Assembly (NCBI GenBank): GCA_027484105.1
Contig: JAIXUG010000002.1
Span: forward strand, 62,001-126,000
Length of the DNA stretch: 64,000 nt
Origin: Comamonadaceae bacterium
GTDB lineage: Bacteria; Pseudomonadota; Gammaproteobacteria; Burkholderiales; Burkholderiaceae_C
Direction of reading: 5' to 3'
Part shown: positions 9,750-20,890 of the stretch, in pieces
Position numbering within the stretch: the first letter of the stretch is position 1
How the letters are laid out: every line of letters starts with the position of its first letter
The notes under the pieces: generated by a model
Database searches by the model: none
What the model was told of the DNA's origin: nothing
What the model saw: the letters and a program-made list of their open reading frames with translations, nothing else
Translations under genes and position numbers: made by a program

Positions 9750-10916
9750 TCAACGCACCACAGCGATCTGCGAACGCTCACCACCTTTGTAGGTGTACAG
9801 GGTCAATGCGCCGTTCTTGATGTCGCCTTTTTCGTCAAAGGCGATGTCACCGGTCACACCCTTGTAGGTGATGCTCTTGAGTGCTGGCAGGTATTTGGCA
9901 GGATCGGCAGAACCTGCCTTGACCATGGCTGTGGCCATGACCTTGACCGCGTCATAGACGTAGGGGGCATAGACCTGAACATCGGCGTTGAATTTGGCCT
10001 TGAAATCGGCGCGGAACTTGTCCATGCCAACTTTTTGTTCACCTTCTACGCCACCCGCTTCGGCGCACACCACGCTCTCATCGCGCATCGCGTCACCGGC
10101 CAACTTGGCCAGCTCTGTGGTGCAAATGCCGTCGCCACCCATGAACTTGGCTTGGATGCCCAGGGACTTCATCTGACGCAGCATCGGACCGGCCACAGCG
10201 TCCATACCGCCAAAGAAGACGATGTCAGGCTTTTTGGCTTTGAGTGTGGTCAAAATGGCATTGAAATCCGACGCTTTGTCGGTGGTGAACTCGTGGCCAA
10301 CAATGGCGCCACCGGCCGCCGTGACGGCTTTCTTGAACTCTTCGGCCACACCTTGGCCGTAAGCGGTACGGTCGTCAATCACAGCAATGCTTTTGCCTTT
10401 GAGGGTCTCGACGGCGTACTTGCCCAATGTGCCGCCCAAGTGCACGTCATCCGCCACGACACGGAAAGCACCCGCGTAACCCTGACGGGTGTACTTGGGG
10501 TTGGTCGCCGAAGGAGAAATCTGGGGGATGCCCGCTGTGTTGTAAATCTGTGAAGCCGGGATGGTGGTTCCCGAGTTCAGGTGACCGATCACACCGTTGA
10601 CCTTGGCGTCGACCAGTTTTTGCGCAGCCGCCGTGCCCTGCTTGGGGTCTGCAGCGTCGTCCTCGGTCAACAGTTCAAACTTGATGGTTTTGTCACCGAG
10701 TTTGAGGCCCGCTGCATTGAGCTCTTCAATGGCCATGCGCGCACCGTTTTCATTGTCTTTACCCAAGTGGGCGATGGCACCACTGACCGGGCCCACATGC
10801 CCAATCTTGACAACCACCTCGTTGGAAACCACTTCCTTCTTGCCGCATGCGGCCAAAACAACAGCTGCCACCGCAACCGAGACCAAAGTCAAAGAACGTG
10901 CACCAGAAAATTTCAT
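9750..10916 (-). CDS. Branched-chain amino acid-type ABC transporter substrate-binding lipoprotein (LivK-like)
   Basis: This 388-residue protein has a lipobox LAAC with the acylated cysteine at residue 24, followed by a type-I periplasmic binding fold (KIGHVGPVSG near the start, then two Rossmann lobes). In this family it delivers branched-chain or other amino acids to a LivHMGF permease. No permease or ATPase gene is next to it, so it is an orphan component here and the ligand is only a family-level inference. Its 96-bp upstream gap carries a small TTGCTT/AAGCAA hairpin (10934-10950). Confidence 0.9.
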   Translation of the reverse strand: MKFSGARSLTLVSVAVAAVVLAACGKKEVVSNEVVVKIGHVGPVSGAIAHLGKDNENGARMAIEELNAAGLKLGDKTIKFELLTEDDAADPKQGTAAAQKLVDAKVNGVIGHLNSGTTIPASQIYNTAGIPQISPSATNPKYTRQGYAGAFRVVADDVHLGGTLGKYAVETLKGKSIAVIDDRTAYGQGVAEEFKKAVTAAGGAIVGHEFTTDKASDFNAILTTLKAKKPDIVFFGGMDAVAGPMLRQMKSLGIQAKFMGGDGICTTELAKLAGDAMRDESVVCAEAGGVEGEQKVGMDKFRADFKAKFNADVQVYAPYVYDAVKVMATAMVKAGSADPAKYLPALKSITYKGVTGDIAFDEKGDIKNGALTLYTYKGGERSQIAVVR

Positions 10917-11012
10917 AGAAACTCCGAAAAAAATTGCTTCAATTAAGCAAGCCGCAAAGATACTTCAAAAAGCATCACTTGTGAGTAAGGGAAAACCAAG
11001 ATTTCTTGACGT

Positions 11013-11288
11013 TCAAGAGGGTGATTGGCTCTTGGAAGAGGCATTGACCTTGTGTTGCCACGCCGATTCCAGCGTGCGGTGCACCAAGACAGCGGCCAAA
11101 CGTTCAAATTCAGGCCGCAGTTGCTGCAACAACTCTGCAGACAAGGCCATGAAGGCTTGCTTTTCTGCCGCTTGGGCATCCAAAGCGCTCACCCACGAAG
11201 GGGGCACATCTTCGATGGCATCGGTCAAAGTGGGAATCTCGTCGGGCAAAGGACGGTATTCAGGTGAAGATTTGGAAATCGCGTTCAT
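11013..11288 (-). CDS. Small conserved-looking protein downstream of holC, function unknown
   Basis: A 91-residue ORF whose ATG overlaps the holC stop by 4 bases (ATGA), which argues that it is translated. The protein is acidic at the N-terminal side (includes the short motif IPTLTDAIED), then has a predicted amphipathic helical region rich in Ala, Gln and Leu and a Ser/Lys tail. No signal peptide or membrane segment is seen. The IPTLTD motif recalls small proteins next to holC in other Burkholderiales (DUF2486-like), but I could not confirm the relation. Function not assigned. Confidence 0.7.
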   Translation of the reverse strand: MNAISKSSPEYRPLPDEIPTLTDAIEDVPPSWVSALDAQAAEKQAFMALSAELLQQLRPEFERLAAVLVHRTLESAWQHKVNASSKSQSPS

Positions 11289-11719
11289 GGCTCTGAGGGC
11301 TTGGACAAATCGTGTTGCAGCAGTTCATAACCCAGACTTTTGTAATGCTTCCACCGCAGACGAGCCTGCGCTTTGCCATGGTCATCGCTGGAGACCACTT
11401 CAATCAAACGTTTGAACCGGTCAAATCCGCCAGGAACCTCATCGCCCAAGTTCACCAGCACATCGTCCATGCCCCACACCAGGGGGTCAGCCCCCAAACA
11501 GATGGGCGATGCGGCCTGCACCGGGAGCGGAGATTCGGCTGTGCAATGGGCCAAAAAGGAAACATCCTGAAAACGCCATAACTCGGCATCGAGCTGTCGC
11601 AATGTGCCTGTCGCGCCCACCACCGCCACACGCAATGACTGGGCGCGAACTTTGCGCAAGAGTCGACAGGTGTAGGTCAAACGTTCGGCGGTATTGAAGT
11701 GAAATTCAATGCGGGTCAT
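11285..11719 (-). CDS. holC: DNA polymerase III subunit chi
   Basis: This 144-residue protein matches HolC in length and sequence order: the N-terminal strand RIEFHFN, the LLRKVRAQ helix and the WGMDDVLVNLGDEVP segment in the second half. Chi links the polymerase III clamp loader (through psi) to single-strand binding protein. It lies 24 bp after pepA on the same strand, the classical pepA-holC order, and overlaps the next small gene by 4 bases. valS, which follows holC in enterobacteria, is not here. Confidence 0.9.
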   Translation of the reverse strand: MTRIEFHFNTAERLTYTCRLLRKVRAQSLRVAVVGATGTLRQLDAELWRFQDVSFLAHCTAESPLPVQAASPICLGADPLVWGMDDVLVNLGDEVPGGFDRFKRLIEVVSSDDHGKAQARLRWKHYKSLGYELLQHDLSKPSEP

Positions 11720-11743
11720 CGATGCAGCGGCCCAAGGGACGGA

Positions 11744-13306
11744 TCAAGCTTTGCGAACGGCAGTGGGTTGGGCCTTGACCAGGCTTTTGCGGGTGCGAGG
11801 TGCGGGCTTGGCGGTTTTGGATTTTTTGGCAGCGCTCAAGTCAGCCACATCGGTTTTGGAAGCCAGATCCGTCAGGTACTGCAACAAGAGTCCCACGGGA
11901 CGACCCGTGGCGCCTTTGGCGGCACCGCTGCGCCAAGCTGTACCCGCAATGTCCAAGTGGGCCCAGGCAAAGCGCTTGGCGAAGCGCTGCAAAAACTTGG
12001 CCGCCGTGACCGAGCCTGCCTGACGGCCTGCGACATTGGCCACGTCTGCGAAGCGCGACTTCAGGCCCTCGGCATAGTCGTCATCAAGGGGCATGCGCCA
12101 GCACAGGTCACCCGAGACTTCACCGGCTTGCTCCAGGGCATGGGCCAATGCATCGTGGCTGGAAAACAAGCCACTGCGAACGGCACCCAAGGCGATCACG
12201 CAAGCGCCCGTGAGGGTGGCAATGTCAATCACCGCCTGAGGTTTGAAGCGTTCGGCATAGGTGAGCGCATCGCACAGCACCAAGCGGCCCTCGGCATCGG
12301 TATTCAAGATTTCAATGGTCTGGCCGCTCATGCTGGTGACCACATCGCCGGGTTTCACCGCCAGACCATCGGGCATGTTTTCAGTGGCGGGGATCAGGCC
12401 CACCACGTTGATTTTGGGTTTGAGCTGGCTCAAGGCCTTGAACACGCCCAGCACACTGGCCGCTCCCCCCATGTCGTACTTCATTTCGTCCATTTCAGGC
12501 GCGGGCTTGATGGAAATGCCACCTGTGTCAAAGGTGATGCCTTTGCCCACCAGCACCACTGGGGCTTGAGACGCCGAGGCACCGCTGTAACGCAGGACAA
12601 TGAAACGCAGTGGCTCAGCCGCGCCCTGGGCCACGGCCATGAAGGCCCCCATGCCCAACTTGGCCACTTCCTTGGGGCCCAGCACCTCGCACTTGAATGC
12701 ACGCCCGGTCGCCACCCCCTTGGCGGCCTGGGCCAGATGGGAAGGCGTGGCGTGGTTGGCTGGACGATTGGCCCACTCCTTGGCCAACTCCACGCCTGCG
12801 ATCAAGGCTTGGGCATGACGCACGGATGAGGCATGGGCTTCGGTGACCTTCTCAGCGCTCACCCGCACCTGCTTGAGAACACGGGCTTTGGGTTGGCTCA
12901 AGGTGGTGGTGTAGGCGTAAGTGGCATCTGCCAAATGGGACAAGGCGCTCTGAAGGACTTGAGGCGATGCATCGCCCACCACATGCAAGCCCAGATGTTT
13001 GACCTTGGCCGACTTGAGTGCCCCCCAGCCGGACTGGACAGCGCTGCGAATTTGAGCGGGCTGGTTGTCTCCCGTGCAGACCACCACCAGGTGACGCTGC
13101 GAAATGCCCGGCTGGCAATACAAAGACAAGACCGCACCCGCCTTGAGCTCAAAATCACCCTGCTCTAGGGCTGTGGCCACCCACCGGGTGACAGGGTCAT
13201 GCCCCAAGGCGTTCGGGGTGACTTGGCTTGGCCACAACACGAGGAGCGCGTCCAATGGCCCCTGAATCGCGGCAGACAGAGAAAGCTTTTCGATTTGGAA
13301 GTTCAT
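11744..13306 (-). CDS. pepA: Leucyl aminopeptidase (M17 family)
   Basis: A 520-residue M17 metallopeptidase. The catalytic domain shows VGKGITFDTGG (253-263, active-site Lys and metal Asp), KYDMGGAAS (276-284) and the family signature NTDAEGRL (335-342). It removes N-terminal residues, preferably leucine, in the cytoplasm, with two divalent metals; in E. coli it also acts as a DNA-binding accessory protein. The last 35 or so residues form a basic Lys/Ala/Pro-rich tail that goes beyond the usual end of the family. It is divergent from lptF, a widely conserved arrangement. Confidence 0.95.
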   Translation of the reverse strand: MNFQIEKLSLSAAIQGPLDALLVLWPSQVTPNALGHDPVTRWVATALEQGDFELKAGAVLSLYCQPGISQRHLVVVCTGDNQPAQIRSAVQSGWGALKSAKVKHLGLHVVGDASPQVLQSALSHLADATYAYTTTLSQPKARVLKQVRVSAEKVTEAHASSVRHAQALIAGVELAKEWANRPANHATPSHLAQAAKGVATGRAFKCEVLGPKEVAKLGMGAFMAVAQGAAEPLRFIVLRYSGASASQAPVVLVGKGITFDTGGISIKPAPEMDEMKYDMGGAASVLGVFKALSQLKPKINVVGLIPATENMPDGLAVKPGDVVTSMSGQTIEILNTDAEGRLVLCDALTYAERFKPQAVIDIATLTGACVIALGAVRSGLFSSHDALAHALEQAGEVSGDLCWRMPLDDDYAEGLKSRFADVANVAGRQAGSVTAAKFLQRFAKRFAWAHLDIAGTAWRSGAAKGATGRPVGLLLQYLTDLASKTDVADLSAAKKSKTAKPAPRTRKSLVKAQPTAVRKA

Positions 13307-13330
13307 AATTCGGGTTTTCCTGTTTTCCCG

Positions 13331-14440
13331 ATGTTATTCCATTCCTCTTTACGCAAAGACCTGGCGCGCAACTTTGGGGCGACGCTGCTGATTTTGGCGA
13401 CCATTGTCATGACGATCATCTTGATTCGGACATTGGGTCAGGCCAGCCGAGGCAGCGTCAACCCCTCGGAAGTGCTGTTGGTGATGGGCTTCAGCGTATT
13501 GGGACAAATGACCACCATCATCACCTTGAGCCTGTTCATCGCTTGCGTGGCCACCTTGTCACGCATGTATGGAGAAAGCGAGATGGTCATCTGGTTCGCC
13601 AGTGGTCAAGGATTGGGGCAATTCATACGGCCACTTTTTCGCTTTGCCTGGCCGATTTTTCTGGTGATCGCCTTGCTGGCCTTGTTTGTCTGGCCCTGGA
13701 GTCACCAACAAATTCAGGATCTCCGGCAGCGGTTTGAAAAGAGAAATGACGTGGAACGGATCGCCCCTGGGCAGTTTCAGGAGTCTGCGGGTGGCAACCG
13801 TGTGTTTTTCATCGACAAAGACAGCCCCGGTCAAACCTGGGGCAACAATGTGTTCGTCTCAAGTCGGGATGGTCGGCTTGAAAGCGTGACCACCGCCTCT
13901 CAAGGTCGCATTGAGTTTGTCGGCTCAGACCGCTTTTTGTTTCTCGAAAACGGTCAACATTGGTTGACCAACCTGGACACCGGCGAAACGCGCTTGACCC
14001 AATTTGAGCGCTACCAGCTGTTGATCGACACCGACATGGTCCCCATCAACAGCGTTCGCAGCAGCCGTCAAAGCAGCACCTTGCAACTGATTGAACAACC
14101 CAGCCTGAGCAACCAGGCCGAACTGTCCTGGCGGGTGGGCTTGCTGCTCACCGCCGTCAACATGGTTTTGCTGGCCTTGGCGCTTTCGGCCGTGAACCCC
14201 CGCGTGGGTCGCAGCTACCACTTGGGCTTGGCCTTGTTTGTGTTTGTGGCCTATTACAACCTGCTCACAGTCGGACAAAGTTGGATCAGCGCCGGACGGG
14301 TCGGAGCGCTGCCCTTTGTACTGGCTCTGCATGGCGGCATTTTGGCCTTGGCACTGGTGTGGCTGGGTTGGCGGCACATGAATTGGAGTTGGCGCAACCT
14401 GTGGCCCTCGACACTTCGCACCCCAGGAGCCTTGTCTTGA
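13331..14440 (+). CDS. lptF: LPS export ABC transporter permease LptF
   Basis: This 369-residue protein belongs to the YjgP/YjgQ family: membrane helices near the N-terminus (about residues 12-35, 55-75 and 95-120), a periplasmic beta-jellyroll (about 125-260) and three C-terminal helices. With LptG and LptB it extracts lipopolysaccharide from the inner membrane and feeds the LptC-A-D bridge. The ATG at 13331 gives the family start (LFHSSLRKDLARNF); the frame is open further upstream but would run into pepA's promoter and coding region. The stop overlaps the lptG start codon. Confidence 0.94.
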   Translation: MLFHSSLRKDLARNFGATLLILATIVMTIILIRTLGQASRGSVNPSEVLLVMGFSVLGQMTTIITLSLFIACVATLSRMYGESEMVIWFASGQGLGQFIRPLFRFAWPIFLVIALLALFVWPWSHQQIQDLRQRFEKRNDVERIAPGQFQESAGGNRVFFIDKDSPGQTWGNNVFVSSRDGRLESVTTASQGRIEFVGSDRFLFLENGQHWLTNLDTGETRLTQFERYQLLIDTDMVPINSVRSSRQSSTLQLIEQPSLSNQAELSWRVGLLLTAVNMVLLALALSAVNPRVGRSYHLGLALFVFVAYYNLLTVGQSWISAGRVGALPFVLALHGGILALALVWLGWRHMNWSWRNLWPSTLRTPGALS

Positions 14441-15543
14441 AAACCGTGCGCCGATTGCTGTATGGCGAAATCATCCGGGCTGTGGCTTTTGTCGCCTTGG
14501 GATTTTTGGCACTTTTTTTGTTTTTCGACCTGGTTGACGAACTGCAAGCCCTTTCGCGCTTCGCCAGCCAAGGCTACAAATTGCAACACGCCCTGCTGTT
14601 CATCGGGCTCAAAACCCCTTCTCACCTTTATGAGCTGTTGCCCATCTCGGTGTTGATTGGCAGCATTTTCGTGATGGCGCGTTTGGCCCAAAGTTCCGAA
14701 TTCACCATCTTGCGGACAGGGGGCTTGGAGCCATGGCTGGCTCTGAATTCACTCTTCAAGTTGGGGTTGATTTTTACCGCCATGACCTTCTTCCTGGGGG
14801 ATTACGCAGCCCCTTGGGCCGATCGCCAGGCGCAACAAATCAAGGCCCCGTTCCAGGGGCAACTGACTGTGGGACAAACAGGCGCCTGGTTGCGGGAGAA
14901 ACAAGGCGATCGGCAATATGCGGTGAATGTGCGGCGTTTTGACGGCATCGACCAGATGCAGGACATTCGCATTCATGCCTTCAATGCCCGCGGTCAACTG
15001 CTGGCCATCACCAACGCCAAACAAGCACAAATACAAGCTGGTCAATGGCAACTGAGCCAGGTCGAGCACAAGGCGCTGCTGATGGCCACAAGCCCAAACG
15101 CAACCCAGCTGAGTGCCATCTCATTGGGCAGTCAAACCTGGCCCACCGGGATCAGTGCCGACATGGTGGCCGCCGCATTGTTGAGCCCAGACCGAATGAG
15201 CACCTGGGAGCTCTTTGGTTACATGCGACATCTCACGGTCAACAACCAAAATGCACAGCGTTACGAGATTGAGTTCTGGCGCAAAGTCTTCTACCCCTTG
15301 AGCTGCCTGGTGATGCTGGTGCTGGCCCTGCCTTTTGCCTACCTTCACTTCCGATCCGGTCAAATTGCAGGGCACGTCTTTGGCGGTGTGTTGGCAGGCA
15401 TCAGCTTTGCACTCCTGAACAACGTTTTCAGCTTCATTGGCAACTTGCAAAACTGGCAACCGCTGCTGACATCGGCGGCGCCAGCCCTTTTGTACAGCGC
15501 CGTTTCTCTGGCCGCTTTCTGGTGGATGGTGCTTCGCCGATGA
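14437..15543 (+). CDS. lptG: LPS export ABC transporter permease LptG, TTG start
   Basis: This 368-residue protein has the LptG layout: N-terminal helices (FVALGFLALFLFFDLVDEL), a periplasmic domain and C-terminal helices with LVLALPFAYLHFRSG. It partners LptF in lipopolysaccharide export. No ATG exists near the conserved N-terminus; TTG at 14437 has AGGAG about 8 bases upstream and overlaps the lptF stop (TTGA), so I chose it. Translational coupling with lptF is expected, fitting their 1:1 complex. Confidence 0.93.
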   Translation: MKTVRRLLYGEIIRAVAFVALGFLALFLFFDLVDELQALSRFASQGYKLQHALLFIGLKTPSHLYELLPISVLIGSIFVMARLAQSSEFTILRTGGLEPWLALNSLFKLGLIFTAMTFFLGDYAAPWADRQAQQIKAPFQGQLTVGQTGAWLREKQGDRQYAVNVRRFDGIDQMQDIRIHAFNARGQLLAITNAKQAQIQAGQWQLSQVEHKALLMATSPNATQLSAISLGSQTWPTGISADMVAAALLSPDRMSTWELFGYMRHLTVNNQNAQRYEIEFWRKVFYPLSCLVMLVLALPFAYLHFRSGQIAGHVFGGVLAGISFALLNNVFSFIGNLQNWQPLLTSAAPALLYSAVSLAAFWWMVLRR

Positions 15544-15941
15544 CTTCTGAACCCTCTTTTCACACCGGCGTGGTGCTTTTTGCACACGGCTCACGCGACC
15601 CGCTTTGGCGACTGCCCATCGACGCGGTGGCCCAACGCATGGCCCAGCAGAAGCCACACATCCCTGTCGCGGTTGCTTTTTTGGAACTGACCGCACCTGA
15701 TCTGCCCACCACGGTCGAGGACATGATGAAGCAGGGCTTGTCGCATTTGCGCATCGTCCCCATGTTTTTGGGTGTTGGCCGACATGCCCGTGAAGACTTG
15801 CCCGAACTCGTCAAGGGTTTGAGCCTGGCATACCCCCAGGTGAATTTTGAGTTGCTCCCGGCCATCGGTGAACATCCGGCGATGACCGACCTGATGGCAC
15901 ACATCGCCGCTGGCGATTCGGAGCGCTCCATAGACGAATAA
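15540..15941 (+). CDS. cbiX: CbiX-type sirohydrochlorin chelatase
   Basis: A 133-residue protein of the small single-domain CbiX/SirB chelatase class. It has the metal-binding His16 in FAHGSRDP, a second His at 82 in GVGRHARED, and Glu49 in FLEL. These enzymes insert iron or cobalt into sirohydrochlorin to make siroheme or cobalt precursors. The start overlaps the lptG stop (ATGA), and cysB follows after 35 bp, which favours the iron reaction for siroheme of sulfite reductase, though the metal is not decided by sequence. Confidence 0.85.
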   Translation: MTSEPSFHTGVVLFAHGSRDPLWRLPIDAVAQRMAQQKPHIPVAVAFLELTAPDLPTTVEDMMKQGLSHLRIVPMFLGVGRHAREDLPELVKGLSLAYPQVNFELLPAIGEHPAMTDLMAHIAAGDSERSIDE

Positions 15942-15976
15942 AGCATAATGCAGGCTCAAAACATAACGAACAGCAC

Positions 15977-16918
15977 ATGAATCTGCACCAATTCCGCTTT
16001 ATCCAGGAGGCCGCTCGGCGAAACCTCAACCTGACGGAAACCGCCAAGGCCTTGCATACCTCTCAGCCGGGCGTGTCCAAAGCGATCATAGAACTGGAAG
16101 AAGAACTGGGCATCGAAATTTTTGCGCGTCATGGCAAGCGACTCAAACGCATCACGGAACCCGGACAACACGTGTTGCACAGCATCGAATTGATCCTGCG
16201 CGAAGTGAACAACCTGAAAAAAATTGGCGAACAATTCAGCACCCAGGACAGCGGCACCCTGTCCATCGCCACCACCCACACCCAGGCCCGCTATGTATTG
16301 CCTTTGCCGGTGGCCAAGCTCCGAGAAAAATACCCCAAAGTCAACATCAGCCTGCACCAAGGTGCGCCCGATCAGGTGGCGAAAATGTTGCTCGACGACA
16401 CGGCCGAAATTGGCATCGCCACCGAATCCCTGTCGGCTTACGAGGACCTGGTGACGCTGCCTTGTTACGAATGGCAGCACGTGCTGGTCCTGCCCTTGAA
16501 TCACCCCCTGGCAGAAAAACCCCACCTGTCCCTGGAGGACATTGCCAGTGAACCCTTGATCACCTACCACCCTTCTTTCACAGGTCGCAGCAGGATCGAC
16601 CAGGCCTTTGCCGCCAAAAAACTCACGCCCCGAATCGCACTGGAAGCCATTGACTCTGACGTCATCAAAACCTATGTGAGGCTGGGCCTGGGCATCGGAA
16701 TCGTGGCCGAGATGGCCGTCAAAGATGACCCGGTCAAAGACCTGGCGGTTCGGCCACTGGGCACATTGCTCGGCATGAATGTGGCGCGTGTCGCGTTCAA
16801 ACGCGGGGCTTACCTTCGGCAATTTGTGTACCAATTTGCCGCCCTGTTGAGCGATCGCCTGACGGCGCCACTGGTTGCTCGCGCCATGTCAGGCCATGAC
16901 AACGATTACGACATTTAA
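15977..16918 (+). CDS. cysB: CysB-like LysR-family regulator
   Basis: A 313-residue LysR protein that matches CysB/Cbl closely: N-terminal MNLHQFRFIQEAARRNLNLT with the helix-turn-helix TSQPGVSKAIIELEEELG, and an effector domain with TTHTQARYVLP, the segment that contacts the inducer O/N-acetylserine in CysB. It should activate sulfate assimilation genes under sulfur limitation. None of the cys structural genes are in the window, but the siroheme chelatase gene directly upstream fits the same pathway. Confidence 0.92.
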   Translation: MNLHQFRFIQEAARRNLNLTETAKALHTSQPGVSKAIIELEEELGIEIFARHGKRLKRITEPGQHVLHSIELILREVNNLKKIGEQFSTQDSGTLSIATTHTQARYVLPLPVAKLREKYPKVNISLHQGAPDQVAKMLLDDTAEIGIATESLSAYEDLVTLPCYEWQHVLVLPLNHPLAEKPHLSLEDIASEPLITYHPSFTGRSRIDQAFAAKKLTPRIALEAIDSDVIKTYVRLGLGIGIVAEMAVKDDPVKDLAVRPLGTLLGMNVARVAFKRGAYLRQFVYQFAALLSDRLTAPLVARAMSGHDNDYDI

Positions 16919-16936
16919 GCCTTTAATCACCACGCC

Positions 16937-18106
16937 ATGAACGCACGCACACCCGCACTCGCCTCCAAAGCGCCCAACATGGGCACGACCATTTTCACCG
17001 TCATGTCAGCGCTGGCCGCCGAAAAGAAAGCGGTCAATCTGGGCCAGGGCTTTCCGGACTTCCCGTGCGACCCCAAGTTGCTGGATCTGGTGAACGACGC
17101 CATGCGCGAGGGTCTTAACCAGTACCCGCCCATGACCGGCGTGGCGCCGCTGCGCGAAGCCGTCGCGTCGAAAATCTCGACCCTTTACGGCCGTCACTAC
17201 GATCCCACGAGCGAGATCACCGTCACCGCAGGGGCCACACAAGCCATCCTGACCATCATCCTGGCCATCGTGCACCCGGGGGATGAAGTCATCGTGCTGG
17301 AGCCTTGCTACGACAGCTATGTGCCCAACATCGAATTGGCTGGTGGTGTGGTGGTGCGTGTGCCCCTCACACCAGGCAGCTTCCGTCCTGATTTCGAAAA
17401 AATCCGCGCCGCCATCACGCCCAAAACCCGGGCGATCCTGATCAATTCGCCCCATAACCCCAGCGGCATGATCTGGTCCCAGCAGGACATGCTCACACTG
17501 CAAGAGGTATTGGCCCCGACCAACATCGTGCTGATCAGTGACGAGGTGTACGAGCACATGGTCTACGCGCCCAACCAGCACTGGAGCGCCGCCCACTTTG
17601 ACGGATTGGCCGCTCGCGCTTTCATCGTGTCCAGTTTTGGCAAAACTTACCATGTCACCGGCTGGAAGATTGGCACGGTGGCAGCGCCTGCGGCCTACAC
17701 CGCCGAATTTCGCAAAGTGCACCAGTTCAATGTGTTCACCGTGAACACCCCCATGCAGCATGCCCTGGCACGTTACATGGCCGACCCCGCGCCGTATCTT
17801 GAATTGCCCGCGTTTTACCAGCGCAAACGTGACCTGTTCCGGCAAGGCCTGGCCCAAACCCATTTCAAGTTGTTGCCCGGCGAGGGCACCTACTTTCAGT
17901 GCGTGGACATTTCCGGTCTTCAGGTGCCGGAAAAAAACCTGAGCGAAGCCGACTTCTGCAAATGGCTCACCACCGACATCGGGGTCGCAGCCATTCCTTT
18001 GTCAGCCTTCTACGGCAACGGCTTTGACCAGAAAGTCATCCGTTTTTGCTTTGCCAAAAAGGACGAGACCTTGCTGGCGGCACTCGAAAAACTCAAGGGA
18101 CTCTGA
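16937..18106 (+). CDS. PLP-dependent aminotransferase, YbdL/methionine-aminotransferase type
   Basis: This 389-residue class I/II aminotransferase has NSPHNPSG (170-177), the PLP-contacting DEVYEH (202-207) and the Schiff-base lysine 236 in SSFGKTYHVTGWK. The GQGFPDFPCD segment near residue 36 is typical of the YbdL and kynurenine aminotransferase group, which in E. coli prefers methionine as amino donor. Its position 18 bp after cysB is consistent with sulfur amino-acid metabolism. The exact substrate is an inference. Confidence 0.88.
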   Translation: MNARTPALASKAPNMGTTIFTVMSALAAEKKAVNLGQGFPDFPCDPKLLDLVNDAMREGLNQYPPMTGVAPLREAVASKISTLYGRHYDPTSEITVTAGATQAILTIILAIVHPGDEVIVLEPCYDSYVPNIELAGGVVVRVPLTPGSFRPDFEKIRAAITPKTRAILINSPHNPSGMIWSQQDMLTLQEVLAPTNIVLISDEVYEHMVYAPNQHWSAAHFDGLAARAFIVSSFGKTYHVTGWKIGTVAAPAAYTAEFRKVHQFNVFTVNTPMQHALARYMADPAPYLELPAFYQRKRDLFRQGLAQTHFKLLPGEGTYFQCVDISGLQVPEKNLSEADFCKWLTTDIGVAAIPLSAFYGNGFDQKVIRFCFAKKDETLLAALEKLKGL

Positions 18107-18202
18107 TCTGCGGTGGGCTTTAGCCCCGCAGTCGCGGGGTCATCAGCCTCCATTCGAGCGATGGACTGTCGACAGCACCTCACTGGCGAACCAGTTTCCG
18201 TC

Positions 18203-20886
<2,684 letters not shown>

Positions 20887-20890
20887 TCAC

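Noticed and set aside
18107..18202. CCCCGC/GCGGGG hairpin between the aminotransferase gene and def as a terminator
   Set aside because: Only 6 bp with no T-tract; too weak to annotate as a terminator.
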